From Cyanobacteria bacterium FACHB-502 (GTDB lineage Bacteria > Cyanobacteriota > Cyanobacteriia > Elainellales > Elainellaceae): a stretch of 64,000 nucleotides of DNA. Of the stretch, positions 8,060-17,637 are shown one piece after another (positions within the stretch are counted from its first letter, which is position 1; each line of letters opens with the position of its first letter). The notes below the pieces were generated by a model. The model made no database searches and had not been told where the DNA came from. It was given only the letters and a program-made list of their open reading frames with translations. A program made the position numbers and the translations under genes. The DNA lies in the NCBI GenBank assembly GCA_014695325.1, contig JACJNZ010000029.1, positions 310,001 through 374,000 of the forward strand. The letters are read 5' to 3'.

Positions 8060-8791
8060 CTACCACGGCAAAGGCTTACCATCTCGAAAAAAGCCGCCTG
8101 TGGGTCCGTCATTCGGCAACATCACCGCCCACACTACACTGGCTGCCCCATCTGTCACGGGTCGTCCGCCTGAACCTCCCATGTCTGTCGCCACCCAGCC
8201 CGGACAAATTGCATTTACCAAAATGCCAGCATCCTTTAGTTCTGCTGCTAGGGTACGAGTCAAGGCGTTGAGTGCCGCTTTCGAGACGCTATAAGCAGGG
8301 GTGCTCTTGCCCATACTGGCGATCGACCCGGCTTCGCTGGAAACATTGACAATGCGACCGTGCTGGCTACGACGAAGCAGGGGCACAAAGGCACTGCACA
8401 TCCGCCAGGGTCCGAGCGTGTTGGTGTTGAATGCCTCCTGCACCGTATCAAGGTCAGCGGTGCTGGGCTGCTGCCAGGTATCATACAGAATGCCTGCGTT
8501 GTTCACCAGCACGTCTATCTTTCCAAACTCCTGGTCGACCTGAGCCGCAAGCTGAGCAATAGTGCCAGAATTTGTGACATCAAGCTGGCGCGGCAGCACT
8601 TGTAATCCTTCATCGCTCAATCTTGCGGCTGCCGTTTTGCCTTTTTGCGGGTCACGAGAACCGAGAATCACTGTCATCCCCTGCTGAGCAAGCTGACGAA
8701 CAACTTCCAGTCCAATGCCCCGATTGGCTCCCGTGACAAGTGCGATGCCTCCTTCGGGAAACTGAAAATCAAGCGATCGAGCTTGGGTCAT
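8060..8791 (-). CDS. SDR-family NAD(P)-dependent oxidoreductase
   Basis: Classical short-chain dehydrogenase of 243 residues, cytoplasmic. It has the cofactor motif TGANRGIG (about residues 20-27), the structural NNAG motif, and the catalytic Ser...YSVSK (Tyr about 166). The Rossmann end strand carries GSRDPQKG, which suggests NADP(H). The substrate cannot be predicted; the fold resembles carbonyl-reductase-like SDRs that act on small aldehydes or ketones. It is a single gene with the LtrA-like gene divergent from it 267 bp away. Confidence 0.93.
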   Translation of the reverse strand: MTQARSLDFQFPEGGIALVTGANRGIGLEVVRQLAQQGMTVILGSRDPQKGKTAAARLSDEGLQVLPRQLDVTNSGTIAQLAAQVDQEFGKIDVLVNNAGILYDTWQQPSTADLDTVQEAFNTNTLGPWRMCSAFVPLLRRSQHGRIVNVSSEAGSIASMGKSTPAYSVSKAALNALTRTLAAELKDAGILVNAICPGWVATDMGGSGGRPVTDGAASVVWAVMLPNDGPTGGFFRDGKPLPW

Positions 8792-9058
8792 AGCTTTGCC
8801 TTTGGCTCAGGGCTATCCTGATTCTACTGATTTCCAAAATGGTTTCAAGCGATCGGCTATCCCAAGCTGTTCTTCTATCCTAAGAGGCTGTTTGGAAAGC
8901 GTTAAATGTTCTATAGTGCCCCCTAATTTGGCGACTTTAAAATGAGGAGGCGATGTTCTCCTCAATTAACGGACTGGGGGAAGGTACAGTTTAGGCAAAA
9001 GTTTAGATACAGCTCAAGCAAAATCCAGGCAAAATCTAAGCAAGATGAACTTAGGCAA

Positions 9059-10228
9059 ATGAACCCAATTCCACGGCAATTACTGCAACTTTACGCTGGA
9101 GACCATAAAGGCAATCGAGAACGTCATGCGACCTGGCTAGAACTCTTTTTTGACCTCGTATTTGTCGTGGCGATCGCAGAACTCGCCCACCTGCTTCATG
9201 ACCATCTCGATTGGGGCGGCATTGCCAGCTTTGCGATCCTGTTTATCCCGGTCTGGTGGCTATGGATTGACTTCAGCTACTATGCCGACCAATTTAATGT
9301 CGAGCAAGGCTTTTATCGCCTGATTATGCTGGGCATTATGTTTGGCATGATTGTGCTGGCGTTAACACTGCCAGAGGCATTACAGGTTGAGGGATCAGCC
9401 CAATTTGCCAGCGTTTATACAGCACTACGTCTGGTCATTGTTGGCTTATATTTCCAGGCGTGGCGGTTGGTGCCTCAATCGCGAGAATTAACAAAGCGGT
9501 ACACGCTCAGCTTTTCGGTTGCGCTGGTGCTGTGGCTGGTGTCGATCGTCCTTCCTCCGCCGATTCGCTTTTTGCTCTGGGGTATTGCGCTGCTGATTGA
9601 AATCACGACAGGACCTATTACCTATGCCACGATTCGTTCTGTGCCCCAGCAGGTCTCGCACATGGATGAACGGTTTGGACTATTCGTGATCATTGTCCTG
9701 GGGGAAGCGATTATTGCAGTTGCCACCGGGGTTGCCGACCTTCAGTGGCGGTGGTACGAAGTGTTGACGGCGATCGCTGGATTTATTGCCGCCGTGAGTC
9801 TGTGGTGGATGTACTTTGAGCGAGCCGATGACTCTGTTATTCACTCAGCTTTGCGGGGTGATCGACGGGCGTTGATGCATGCGTATGTATATGGCTATAG
9901 CCATGTTTTTTTGTTCATGGGTATTGTGGCGATCGGGGTGGGAATTCAAGCGGCGATCGAGGCAGCAGCGGCAGCGGAAGGGCTATCTCCTGCGCTCTCT
10001 GTGATTTTGGGTGGCGGAGTGGCGTTGTATTTGCTGAGTTTGACGGCAGTTCAGTGGGCGACTCCACGCTCGCTTTCCAGGCGCATCATTTCGCTACGTG
10101 GAATCGCCGCGATCGCTTGTGCAGGGCTGGCAGGATTAGGCACTTTCCTCACGCCTTTCCTCATGGTGGGGTTACTTGCCCTCATTCTGATTGGACTGTC
10201 GCGGATCGAGTGCCTGCGCTCAAAATGA
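9059..10228 (+). CDS. LtrA-family membrane protein (low temperature requirement protein A)
   Basis: Polytopic inner-membrane protein, 389 residues from the preferred start. It shows the family's N-terminal signature ERHATWLELFFDLVFVVAI, then about ten hydrophobic segments and the LGEAIIAVATG motif. The molecular function of the family is not established; Listeria ltrA gave the name. The frame is open back to 8942, but the extra 39 residues are basic and non-hydrophobic and precede the point where homologues usually begin. ATG at 9059 is preferred, with a weak AGG 3 bases upstream. Confidence 0.88.
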   Translation: MNPIPRQLLQLYAGDHKGNRERHATWLELFFDLVFVVAIAELAHLLHDHLDWGGIASFAILFIPVWWLWIDFSYYADQFNVEQGFYRLIMLGIMFGMIVLALTLPEALQVEGSAQFASVYTALRLVIVGLYFQAWRLVPQSRELTKRYTLSFSVALVLWLVSIVLPPPIRFLLWGIALLIEITTGPITYATIRSVPQQVSHMDERFGLFVIIVLGEAIIAVATGVADLQWRWYEVLTAIAGFIAAVSLWWMYFERADDSVIHSALRGDRRALMHAYVYGYSHVFLFMGIVAIGVGIQAAIEAAAAAEGLSPALSVILGGGVALYLLSLTAVQWATPRSLSRRIISLRGIAAIACAGLAGLGTFLTPFLMVGLLALILIGLSRIECLRSK

Positions 10229-10229
10229 A

Positions 10230-10256
10230 TTTTCAAGCATCCTACTTTTCAAGCAT
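10230..10256. repeat. Direct duplication, period 16
   Basis: TTTTCAAGCAT occurs at 10230-10240 and 10246-10256, immediately after the LtrA-like gene. Confidence 0.75.
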
Positions 10257-10286
10257 TCTCATGATGCGTCGGCTCCCAGTGTGAAG

Positions 10287-10334
10287 CTTGTCTTGAATAA
10301 ACCCTGTCTTGAACGAACCTTGTCTTGAATTGCC
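10287..10334. repeat. Triple tandem repeat, period 16
   Basis: CTTGTCTTGAATAAAC, CCTGTCTTGAACGAAC and CTTGTCTTGAATTGCC lie end to end in the gap between the convergent LtrA-like and pirin genes. Confidence 0.85.
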
Positions 10335-10345
10335 GCATCAATTAT

Positions 10346-11050
10346 CTACGCTGCCATATCAAACATCAGCACTTCTGCATTCGGGGTCGTTCCTCGCAGC
10401 ATAATCAAGGGTTCATCTGCGATCGCTGCACCGTCGCCCGCAGCCAATTGCTGACCGTTTAACTCAACCGTTCCTCGCGCCACTTGTAACCAGGCAACTC
10501 GTCCATTCTCAAATTGATGGTTAACTTCATCGCCTTCGTGTAGTGTGGCAGCATACAAGTCAACATCCTGGTGAATCGTAATCGAGCCATTTCGACCATC
10601 CTGCGAACCAACCAAACGCAACTGACCCTGCTTTTCCGCAGTGGTAAAGGTTTTCTGTTCGTAGCCGGGTGCAATACTCTTACGCTCTGGCAAAATCCAG
10701 ATTTGCAAAAAGTGAACTGGCTCAGTCTTAGAAGCGTTATATTCGCTGTGCAAAATGCCTGTTCCCGCAGACATCCGCTGCACATCTCCGGGACGAATCA
10801 CCGATCCTGTACCAATGCTGTCTTTATGTTCTAATGCGCCTTCAAGAACATAGGAAATGATTTCCATATCGCGGTGTCCGTGGGTGGCAAACCCCTGACC
10901 GGGAGCAACTTTGTCTTCGTTGATCACACGCAGGTTTGCAAAGCTCGTGTGATTGGGGTCAAAGTATTCGCCAAAAGAGAAAGTATGGCGGCTATCAAGC
11001 CAACCAAAATTCGCGGCACCTCTAGCTTCGGCAGGTCGAAGGGTAATCAT
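10346..11050 (-). CDS. Pirin-family protein (YhhW/quercetinase type)
   Basis: Bicupin protein of 234 residues. The N-terminal metal site is visible as [11 protein letters not shown] (two His) and HSEYN (a third His), matching pirins of the E. coli YhhW type, some of which cleave quercetin in vitro. The C-terminal cupin half (about 150-234) lacks a full metal site, as usual. The biological substrate is unknown. It is divergent from a LysR-type regulator gene (gap 190 bp), a common arrangement in which the LysR protein controls its neighbour; here the regulator gene is frameshifted. Confidence 0.93.
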   Translation of the reverse strand: MITLRPAEARGAANFGWLDSRHTFSFGEYFDPNHTSFANLRVINEDKVAPGQGFATHGHRDMEIISYVLEGALEHKDSIGTGSVIRPGDVQRMSAGTGILHSEYNASKTEPVHFLQIWILPERKSIAPGYEQKTFTTAEKQGQLRLVGSQDGRNGSITIHQDVDLYAATLHEGDEVNHQFENGRVAWLQVARGTVELNGQQLAAGDGAAIADEPLIMLRGTTPNAEVLMFDMAA

Positions 11051-11240
11051 TTGTTTAATCTCCTGTGATAGGTCACGTCTCCTAGAATGGGTCTTCTGGA
11101 ATGCGTGGAAAAGGATATCGCAAATCGTGGTTTTGATCGTCCTTTCCTTTTCGGCATACTATGATTATGAACTGAATCCAAATAAAAGACAATACATCAT
11201 TTTATAAACGCACTGTATCCATTTACTCTACAATGTCAGC

Positions 11241-12130
11241 ATGGATAAGTTTGATAGCCTGCGTGCCTTTACCCAAGTCGTGAACTCAGGTGGTTTTGCA
11301 GCGGCAGCTAGAGAAATGGGACTGTCGCGATCGGCGGTCAACAAGCTCGTCATTGCCCTGGAAAACGAATTGGGCGTGCAGCTTTTGCATCGCAGTACGC
11401 GCGTTGTCACTCCCACCGAAACCGGGCTGGCCTTTTACGAACGCTCTGTGGAAATTCTGGCGAGTCTAGAGGAAGCCGAGCGATCGATTACCCAGCTTCA
11501 AGCAGAACCCAAGGGACGACTGCGCGTGAATGCTCCCATGTCCTTCGGCACAATGCACCTCGCGCCTGCCCTGGCAAACTTTCTGGCGCAATATCCCGAC
11601 CTTCAGGTGCAGCTCACCCTGAGCGATCGCTTTGTTGATCCGATCGAAGAAGGTTTTGATATCACCGTGCGAATTGCAGAACTCCAGGACAGCGCAAGTC
11701 TGATCGCGCATCGGCTCACTTTCGCCGAACGAGTTCTCTGTGCTGCCCCAGCCTACCTGGAAGCACATGGTATTCCCCAGTGTCCCGATGATCTACGCCA
11801 TCATTCCTGCTTGCATTACGGGCAATTGGCGATCGAAAATCAGTGGACGCTTGTTGGACCAAACGGAGAACAAACCATGACGGTGCGCGGGGCACTGTGT
11901 TCTAACAATGGAGAAGTCCTGAGAGATGCGGCATTCGCGGGCTGGGCATTACCCTACTACCGACGTTTATCGTGTCGCAGGAGTTAGAGCAGGGAACGCT
12001 GAAGCAGATATTGCCCAACTATCACGCGCCTGAGCTTTCGATCTCGGTGCTTTATCCCGTTAATCGTCATTTGTCTACCAAAGTTCGGTTGCTGGTCGAT
12101 TTTCTGCAGGAGCAATTTGCTCAGAGCTAG
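11241..12130 (+). pseudogene. LysR-family transcriptional regulator, disrupted by a frameshift
   Basis: The first frame encodes an N-terminal winged HTH ([29 protein letters not shown]) and most of the LysR effector domain, then ends after 248 codons in an abrupt [10 protein letters not shown] tail. Shifting frame at about 11941-11947 restores [19 protein letters not shown] and a full C-terminus ending at TAG 12128-12130. The total would be about 296 residues, the normal family length. One missing base in GGCTGGGCATT (expected about GGCTTGGGCATT) explains it. It is either a recent single-base deletion or a sequencing error. It is divergent from the pirin gene. Confidence 0.87.
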
Positions 12131-12196
12131 GCGTTCCAGCAGGAAATTCGGTAAGATTTGAGGGGCAATTTTCACCTCAATATTCCGCAGCAAACG

Positions 12197-12502
12197 ATGG
12201 CAGACGCATCTCAAAAGAACACAGGGCAGAAAGACCAGCAGCATCCGCTCTGGAGTAGCGATCGGGCGATCGTCAATTCCCTACTGGACGCTGAGCCAAC
12301 GGATTACAATCTAGCAGAACTGGCGCGGCTGCGAATTCGGTACAACGGGTTTCCGGGAGCAAGGGATATTCAGGCAGATCTCGAGCGTGCTCTAGAGCAG
12401 TGGTCGATGACCGAGGAAGAGCTGTTTACCCGGACACGCCAGATTCATCAAGTGGCGCAGGTCTATCGCGGCCGTGGCTCTCAGCGCGACGACTGGAGCT
12501 AG
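12197..12502 (+). CDS. DUF3288 family protein
   Basis: Small soluble protein of 101 residues belonging to a family found mainly in cyanobacteria and with no known function. The recognisable core is PTDYNLAELARLRIRYNGFP followed by GARDIQADLERALEQW and a C-terminal DDWS. An open frame runs 13 codons further upstream, but ATG at 12197 (MADASQKN) fits the family start. It begins 66 bp after the LysR remnant ends, on the same strand, and converges on the DUF155 gene (13 bp between stops). Confidence 0.88.
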   Translation: MADASQKNTGQKDQQHPLWSSDRAIVNSLLDAEPTDYNLAELARLRIRYNGFPGARDIQADLERALEQWSMTEEELFTRTRQIHQVAQVYRGRGSQRDDWS

Positions 12503-12515
12503 GCTGGGGCGATCG

Positions 12516-13313
12516 CTACTGAATCAACACGTCATAGACCGACAGCAGCACCTCAACCACAATCAGAACGACCACATACCACTCTACCCGTAAGCCCGTA
12601 TTATGCTGAAGCAGATCCAGCACGGTTTCTGCAGTTTGGGTAATCAGGTTGAGCTTGCGTTCAAGTGCCTGATGGCGTTCGCGAATCTCGTATTCATCTT
12701 CAAGACGGAGATACATTCTTTCCAGGTCGGGCGCATCCCAGAGCAAGTCGGGCTTATCGGTAATTTCGACCCGTCCCACCATTCTGTGCTGAATTGAGAG
12801 CGTTCTGCCTAATTGCCGCAGCAGTTCTTTACCCCAGCGTTCGTCTTTGGTAGTGCGCTGAAGCCCATCTGCCAGGGGTTCGAGCTGGTCGAAAATGCGG
12901 GCGGTTCCCGACTCATAGTGCGCTAACACAACACTTTTTGCCAGCACTTCCGCCACAATTTGCAGTCGCTCAATGCTGAAATCCTGCACCCAGATCACGC
13001 CATTTTCGACACGCCCACCGTTCACTACATCGAGCTGTAGCACGGCTTCCTCAGTTTCTGGCTTAGAAAAAGGCTGGGTGACAAACGGCGTCAGGTTATT
13101 TAAGAAGGAAGCCTCCTCGACTGGACTCAACCCAAACAGGGTAATGGCACCGTAGCGAAAGAAGACGGCACAACCCTGCTCACCCGCCGGAACGACTAGT
13201 GGCAGCTTACCGAGGTAATCGGTGGTTTCTAGTGCTTTAAGTTCCAGGCTTTCGCCCAGAAAGATCGCCCGCACTTTGAGCGTTTCTTTGTCTGTAAAAA
13301 GTAGTTTTCGCAT
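12516..13313 (-). CDS. RMD1/YagE (DUF155) family protein
   Basis: 265-residue protein of the family that includes yeast Rmd1 and Sif3-like proteins. It contains FFRYGAITLFGL near residue 50, the conserved SVVLAHYE segment and the RLEDEYEIRERHQALERKL helix. A C-terminal membrane anchor, WYVVVLIVVEVLLSVYDVL, follows (about residues 245-263). Yeast members sit on mitochondrial or other membranes; bacterial function is unknown. It is probably a tail-anchored cytoplasmic-facing protein. Confidence 0.85.
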   Translation of the reverse strand: MRKLLFTDKETLKVRAIFLGESLELKALETTDYLGKLPLVVPAGEQGCAVFFRYGAITLFGLSPVEEASFLNNLTPFVTQPFSKPETEEAVLQLDVVNGGRVENGVIWVQDFSIERLQIVAEVLAKSVVLAHYESGTARIFDQLEPLADGLQRTTKDERWGKELLRQLGRTLSIQHRMVGRVEITDKPDLLWDAPDLERMYLRLEDEYEIRERHQALERKLNLITQTAETVLDLLQHNTGLRVEWYVVVLIVVEVLLSVYDVLIQ

Positions 13314-13356
13314 ATTTATTTTGATTATGAAGCCTCTCCCCCAGAGTAGAAAAGCC

Positions 13357-14013
13357 TCAATCAGAAAGCTCCTGCACCCACGATCGCAAAACGCGCAGTG
13401 CAGCTGCCAAACTCATCGAGTCGCTTTGCTCTAGAAATTGCTGAATGCGATCGGCGGGAAGGAAGGGAAAGTGAAGGCTGTGAGACTGCTCAACGTAGTC
13501 TGAATCGTGCAGATGATAAATGTGGAGTTTGCCCTTGAGAACATCATCGCCTGCGGTTGTCAGGTATCGCCAAACTTCGGTAATCCCTAACGTGGCATAG
13601 AGCGGCAGTTTTTCGATCGCGCTTTTGGTTAGAGAGACTTCGACCAGCACATCAGGCGGTGGTTCATCAGGAAGCACAATCGCGGGCTTGCGTTTCTGAA
13701 GCGCGTTGGTTTGAAGGTAGTAGCCCGTATCGGTTTCGGTTGCATAGCCGTATTCCGGGTGCTTCAGCAGCACAGGCGCGATCGTCGTCAAGGGAATTTG
13801 TTTTTCTTCTGTCAGCACCAGCAGCAGCGACTCGATCAGCTTACTGCATCGCTCGTGTGCGTCGATTGGGGTCATCATTTCTAGCTTGCCCCGACAGTAG
13901 GTGAGCCGTGTTTGTCGCTCTTTGCCGAGTTCTTTTAAGAGCTGCTCATATTGCGCCCAGTTTACATCTTGCAGGATGACCCGTTGTTCGGTTGCGATCG
14001 GTTTTTTGGGCAT
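13357..14013 (-). CDS. Uma2 family (DUF820) putative restriction-endonuclease-fold protein
   Basis: 218 residues of the Uma2 family, which is greatly expanded in cyanobacteria and has a PD-(D/E)xK nuclease-like fold. Visible are the family's LTYCRGKLEMMTP, the GYATETDTGYYL turn, PPDVLVEVSL (acidic active-site candidates Asp and Glu) and a WRYLT strand. Cellular role is unknown; many copies occur as solitary genes. It lies 6 bp downstream of secF on the same strand, so it may be read through from secDF. Confidence 0.88.
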   Translation of the reverse strand: MPKKPIATEQRVILQDVNWAQYEQLLKELGKERQTRLTYCRGKLEMMTPIDAHERCSKLIESLLLVLTEEKQIPLTTIAPVLLKHPEYGYATETDTGYYLQTNALQKRKPAIVLPDEPPPDVLVEVSLTKSAIEKLPLYATLGITEVWRYLTTAGDDVLKGKLHIYHLHDSDYVEQSHSLHFPFLPADRIQQFLEQSDSMSLAAALRVLRSWVQELSD

Positions 14014-14019
14014 GACGCA

Positions 14020-14970
14020 TTAGTTCCCTTCGATCGGCGTGGCTGGAACGGTTCTTTCACTTCGCACCCGCCACCAAGCAAGCATTGTACTGGCAATGAA
14101 AATGCTGGAATAGGCGCCGGCAAGGAAACCAATAATCAGAGCCAGCGCGAAATACTTCAGCGTATCGCCGCCCAGGAAGAAGATTGCCGTCAAAGGCAGC
14201 AGTGCCGTCAGCGTTGTGTTAATTGATCGCGCCAGGGTTTGATTCACGGCATCATCCACAATCTCATTAATCGAACGATCGCCGTCAATCTGAGTTGTCT
14301 CTCGAATTCGATCGTAAATGACCACGGTATCGTTAACCGAAAAGCCCACGATCGTCAGCAGTGCCACGATAAACAGGCTGTCTACCTCAATGCCCAGCGT
14401 CAGTCCCAAAATGGCAAAAACACCAACTGTAATCAGCACATCGTGAAACAGGGCGACGATCGCAAACACCGCAAAGTCCGGCTGAAAGCGAAAGCCCACA
14501 TAAACCATGATCCCAACAAACGACAGCACCAACGCCAGCAAACCAGAGGTAAACAACTGCCGTCCGATCGTTGGCCCTACGGTGTCAATCTGAGTTTTTT
14601 GGGGATCAAATGCGCCGAGTTCTTTAGATAGCGCATCTTGAAGCTGGGAACGTTGATCAGGACTGAGGAAAGAAGTTCGCAGCGACACGGCTTGCTGATC
14701 CTGCCCCACGATCTGAATGCTGCTGCTTGCCAGATTTTGCGACTCTAACACCTGACGCACAATTGCCGGATCGATCGGCTCTGTACAGTTATTGGGCTGA
14801 GCGCAATCACGCTCAAGCTGCAGCCGAGTTCCGCCCACAAAGTCGAGACTGGGACGCAGTGGCGCACCGATTTGCTGCCAGGAAATCAGCATGGCAATCA
14901 AACCCGCTAGAATGACGACTCCAGAGATTGCCCACCAGATCGATCGCTGTTGAATGACTTTCAGTGTCAT
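14020..14970 (-). CDS. secF: SecF, Sec translocase accessory subunit
   Basis: 316-residue inner-membrane RND-type subunit that, with SecD, uses the proton gradient to help pull preproteins through SecYEG (in thylakoid or plasma membrane here). It shows TM1, then the [10 protein letters not shown] motif, a periplasmic P1 domain (about 45-125), and five more membrane segments with [17 protein letters not shown], the conserved TM4 region. The start ATG overlaps the secD stop by 4 bases (ATGA), so the two are translationally coupled. Confidence 0.97.
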   Translation of the reverse strand: MTLKVIQQRSIWWAISGVVILAGLIAMLISWQQIGAPLRPSLDFVGGTRLQLERDCAQPNNCTEPIDPAIVRQVLESQNLASSSIQIVGQDQQAVSLRTSFLSPDQRSQLQDALSKELGAFDPQKTQIDTVGPTIGRQLFTSGLLALVLSFVGIMVYVGFRFQPDFAVFAIVALFHDVLITVGVFAILGLTLGIEVDSLFIVALLTIVGFSVNDTVVIYDRIRETTQIDGDRSINEIVDDAVNQTLARSINTTLTALLPLTAIFFLGGDTLKYFALALIIGFLAGAYSSIFIASTMLAWWRVRSERTVPATPIEGN

Positions 14971-16385
14971 GACGTTTTTTCGGCTTGAAGAGAAGGAGAA
15001 GCAGAGAGGTTCGGACAGTACCAGTTCCGATTCCGCAGACTGGGCAGACTCAGTGCCAGCAGCAGCAGCGTCCGGCTACAGGTGAGTGCCGTAAACATAC
15101 TCACGCCTACGCCCAGAGCCAGCGTCAGCGCAAAACCGCGCACCAGTCCAGCTCCCAACCAGAATAGGGCAGCACAGGCAATCAGCGTGGTCACGTTACT
15201 GTCGAGAATGCTGGAAAAAGCGCGATAAAAGCCGGATTCGACCGATCGGTACAGCGTTTTGCCTGCTTTTAGCTCTTCCCGCGTTCGCTCAAAAATCAGC
15301 ACGTTTGCGTCTACCGCCATACCGATGCTGAGAATGAATCCGGCAATTCCTGGCAGGGTGAGGGTCACGCCGAGCAGGTCAAAAATTGCCATCGTAAACA
15401 GGGCATAGAGTACCAGGGCAATATCGGCGATTAATCCAGGCAGACGGTAATAAATCACCATAAAAATTAGCACCAGCAGCAGCCCGGCAACTCCGGCATA
15501 AATGCTGCGCTGAATGCTGTCCTGCCCCAGGGTTGCGCCCACAGTGCGGTTTTCCACAACTTCCACCGGAACGGGCAACGCACCGCCGCGAAGCTGAACT
15601 GCCAGATCGTTGGCAGATTGAGTCGTAAAGTTGCCACTAATGCTGGCAGTACCGCCTGTAATTCCGGTTTCGGCATAACGTGCATCCACGACCGGCGCAC
15701 TCAGAAGCCGCTGATCCAGGAAAATTCCCAAGCTGCGTCCGGTTCCTGCCACATCTTTTGTAAGCTGGGCAAACTGCTCCGCTCCCTTATCGTTAAACAC
15801 TAGCACCACTTCCCAAGTATTGCTTCCCTGCCCGAGCGGCTGCGGATAGGCATTTCTGAGACTGTCGCCTGTGAAATCAGTTTTATCAAATAGTTCTGCG
15901 ATCGCTTTACTGCTGCGATCGATCGCTTCTTTATTCTTCTGAATCGCTTCCTGGTCGTTGCCCTGGCTCAGAGCAACCTGTTCCTGAAGCAAGCCCCGCA
16001 AGACCTGATATTCTACGCTCAACTGGGCCTCGGTTCCGGATCGCTGACGCCGGAAGTCAAGCTGCGCCGTTCCACCCAGAACCCGCTCTGCCTGAGCCGG
16101 ATCGCTCACGCCCGGAAGCTGAACGAGAAGCTGGTTTTCACCCACCGTTTGCACTACGGCTTCGGAAACGCCCAAACCGTTAATTCGGTTTTCGACGACG
16201 CGCTTTACGCCGTCCAGCTTTTCAGGCGTAATCTGCGGGACGGCTTCGGTGGTTCTGACCTGAAGCGTAATTTGCGAACCGCCCTGCAAATCCAGTCCAA
16301 GCTGGAGCGGCACTTTTATTAGTACGACGATCGCGGCGATTGCCAGCACGAAGATAAATGCGAGGATCGAACGTTGTCTGCCCAT
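14967..16385 (-). CDS. secD: SecD, Sec translocase accessory subunit
   Basis: 472 residues from ATG 16385 ([13 protein letters not shown]). It has TM1, the [13 protein letters not shown] motif, a large extracytoplasmic region (about 35-290) including the [20 protein letters not shown] segment, and five C-terminal membrane segments with [19 protein letters not shown]. The frame extends 106 codons further upstream, but those are not family-like and would precede TM1, so they are excluded. First gene of secD-secF. The sodB gene is divergent. Confidence 0.96.
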   Translation of the reverse strand: MGRQRSILAFIFVLAIAAIVVLIKVPLQLGLDLQGGSQITLQVRTTEAVPQITPEKLDGVKRVVENRINGLGVSEAVVQTVGENQLLVQLPGVSDPAQAERVLGGTAQLDFRRQRSGTEAQLSVEYQVLRGLLQEQVALSQGNDQEAIQKNKEAIDRSSKAIAELFDKTDFTGDSLRNAYPQPLGQGSNTWEVVLVFNDKGAEQFAQLTKDVAGTGRSLGIFLDQRLLSAPVVDARYAETGITGGTASISGNFTTQSANDLAVQLRGGALPVPVEVVENRTVGATLGQDSIQRSIYAGVAGLLLVLIFMVIYYRLPGLIADIALVLYALFTMAIFDLLGVTLTLPGIAGFILSIGMAVDANVLIFERTREELKAGKTLYRSVESGFYRAFSSILDSNVTTLIACAALFWLGAGLVRGFALTLALGVGVSMFTALTCSRTLLLLALSLPSLRNRNWYCPNLSASPSLQAEKTS

Positions 16386-16775
16386 ATTGACCTGTATCGG
16401 TAGCCCATGCAACATGATAGCCGCATTTTCGGCGGATTCGCTTGGGTGTTTTTGGGAGAATCGTAAGTAGGGAGGTAAGGGAAGTAGAGGGAACGATTTT
16501 GCTTCTAATTTTGCTTTTAGGTCACTGAGAAACAACGACGGGGGCGGCAGGATACTAATATTCTCTAGTTTTTGATATAAAATGCTTTCGATAGTTTGTT
16601 TCTTGCTGCAAAAGAGAATTTTATGCAGCACAGATTTAGGCTGATTGGGTGTTAAGGGCGAGGCGATTCCCCCGAGGGGAAACTGCTTTTGATCAGCAAA
16701 CACCGACTCCCTTTGATTCCCTTTTCTTACGTTTCAGTCCATAGAACTTAACAATTTTACGAGAGGACGAACACG
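16386..16775. other. Divergent promoter region between secD and sodB
   Basis: 390 bp that must hold the secD and sodB promoters. It contains one copy of a small dispersed palindrome (16665-16690) and a purine-rich GAGAGGA ribosome-binding site 13 bases before the sodB ATG. No gene is seen. Confidence 0.65.
16665..16690. repeat. Dispersed small palindrome (family CCCC..GGGGAAACTGCTTT)
   Basis: GATTCCCCCGAGGGGAAACT continues with GCTTTT. A similar copy is at 30740-30764 and inverted related copies are at 45594-45623 and, partially, 20861-20876. Confidence 0.6.
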
Positions 16776-17390
16776 ATGGCTTACGAACTAGCTCCCCTTC
16801 CTTATGATTACAAGGCTCTAGAACCTCATATCTCCTCCGGTACGCTGGAGTTTCACCATGACAAACACCATGCTGCCTACGTCACTAACTACAACAAAAT
16901 GGCAGCCGAGCAAGGCATGGCAGATAAGCCGATCGAAGAGGTGATCAAAACATCCTTCAACGGTGATGCAGCAAAAAGCCAGAGCGGGCTGTTCAACAAC
17001 GCAGCTCAAGCCTGGAACCATACGTTTTACTGGAACTGCATGAAACCCAATGGCGGCGGCACTCCGACCGGGGCACTGCTGGACAAAATCAACGCTGACT
17101 TTGGCAGCTATGATGCGTTCAAAGAACAGTTCGTTACGGCTGGAACCACTCAGTTTGGTAGCGGCTGGGCATGGCTGGTGCTGGAGAACGGTACGCTCAA
17201 AATCACCAAAACCCCGGATGGAGTGACTCCGCTGGCGATGGGTCAAACTCCTCTGCTCACAATGGATGTCTGGGAACACGCCTACTATCTGGATTACCAG
17301 AATCGCCGTCCCGACTACGAGAAGGCGTTTGTTGAAAATCTGGTCAACTGGGACTTCGTGGCGCAAAATCTGGCAGCAGCGACGGCTTAG
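16776..17390 (+). CDS. sodB: SodB, iron superoxide dismutase
   Basis: Cytoplasmic enzyme that dismutates superoxide to H2O2 and O2, 204 residues, normal length. Metal ligands visible: His27 (EFHHDKHH), His82 (AWNHTFYW), Asp164 and His168 (DVWEHAYY). The second-sphere glutamine lies in the N-terminal half (FNNAAQAWNH), the FeSOD arrangement, rather than in the C-terminal half as in MnSOD. No signal peptide. The start is supported by GAGAGGA upstream. Divergent from secD. Confidence 0.97.
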   Translation: MAYELAPLPYDYKALEPHISSGTLEFHHDKHHAAYVTNYNKMAAEQGMADKPIEEVIKTSFNGDAAKSQSGLFNNAAQAWNHTFYWNCMKPNGGGTPTGALLDKINADFGSYDAFKEQFVTAGTTQFGSGWAWLVLENGTLKITKTPDGVTPLAMGQTPLLTMDVWEHAYYLDYQNRRPDYEKAFVENLVNWDFVAQNLAAATA

Positions 17391-17440
17391 GATCGTGACT
17401 TACAGCCTTGTTCAGGCTATTGAAGTACAAAAAATGGGGT

Positions 17441-17478
17441 GCAGGGGCTGTGCCCCTGCGTGGGGGCGAAGCCCCCAC
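17441..17478. repeat. Two adjacent GC-rich hairpins
   Basis: GCAGGGGCTGTGCCCCTGC (17441-17459) and GTGGGGGCGAAGCCCCCAC (17460-17478) are abutting perfect 8-bp-stem hairpins with 3-nt loops. They lie 50 bp after sodB and lack a T run, so they look like a mobile palindromic repeat rather than a standard terminator, though they may stop or stabilise the sodB message. Confidence 0.75.
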
Positions 17479-17637
17479 ACCCCCCGTACCTTACAGGAGT
17501 GAAAAACGCTGTAACTTAAATGAATTGTGGGATGGAAATGGATTTGGGATGGGTGTCCTTGCCTGCCTGGATCTAAAAATGTCCGTCCCACAGAGGTCTA
17601 TCTCACAATAGATAGAGCGAATCATTCAGAAAATTCC

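Noticed and set aside
8880-8980. Possible insertion-sequence end near AGGCTGTTTGGAAAG with the TGAGGAG/CTCCTCA inverted repeat at 8942-8965
   Set aside because: No matching second end, target duplication or transposase fragment could be seen.
16386-16703. 106-codon upstream extension of the secD frame
   Set aside because: Low-complexity, precedes the first membrane helix, and ATG 16385 gives the normal SecD start.
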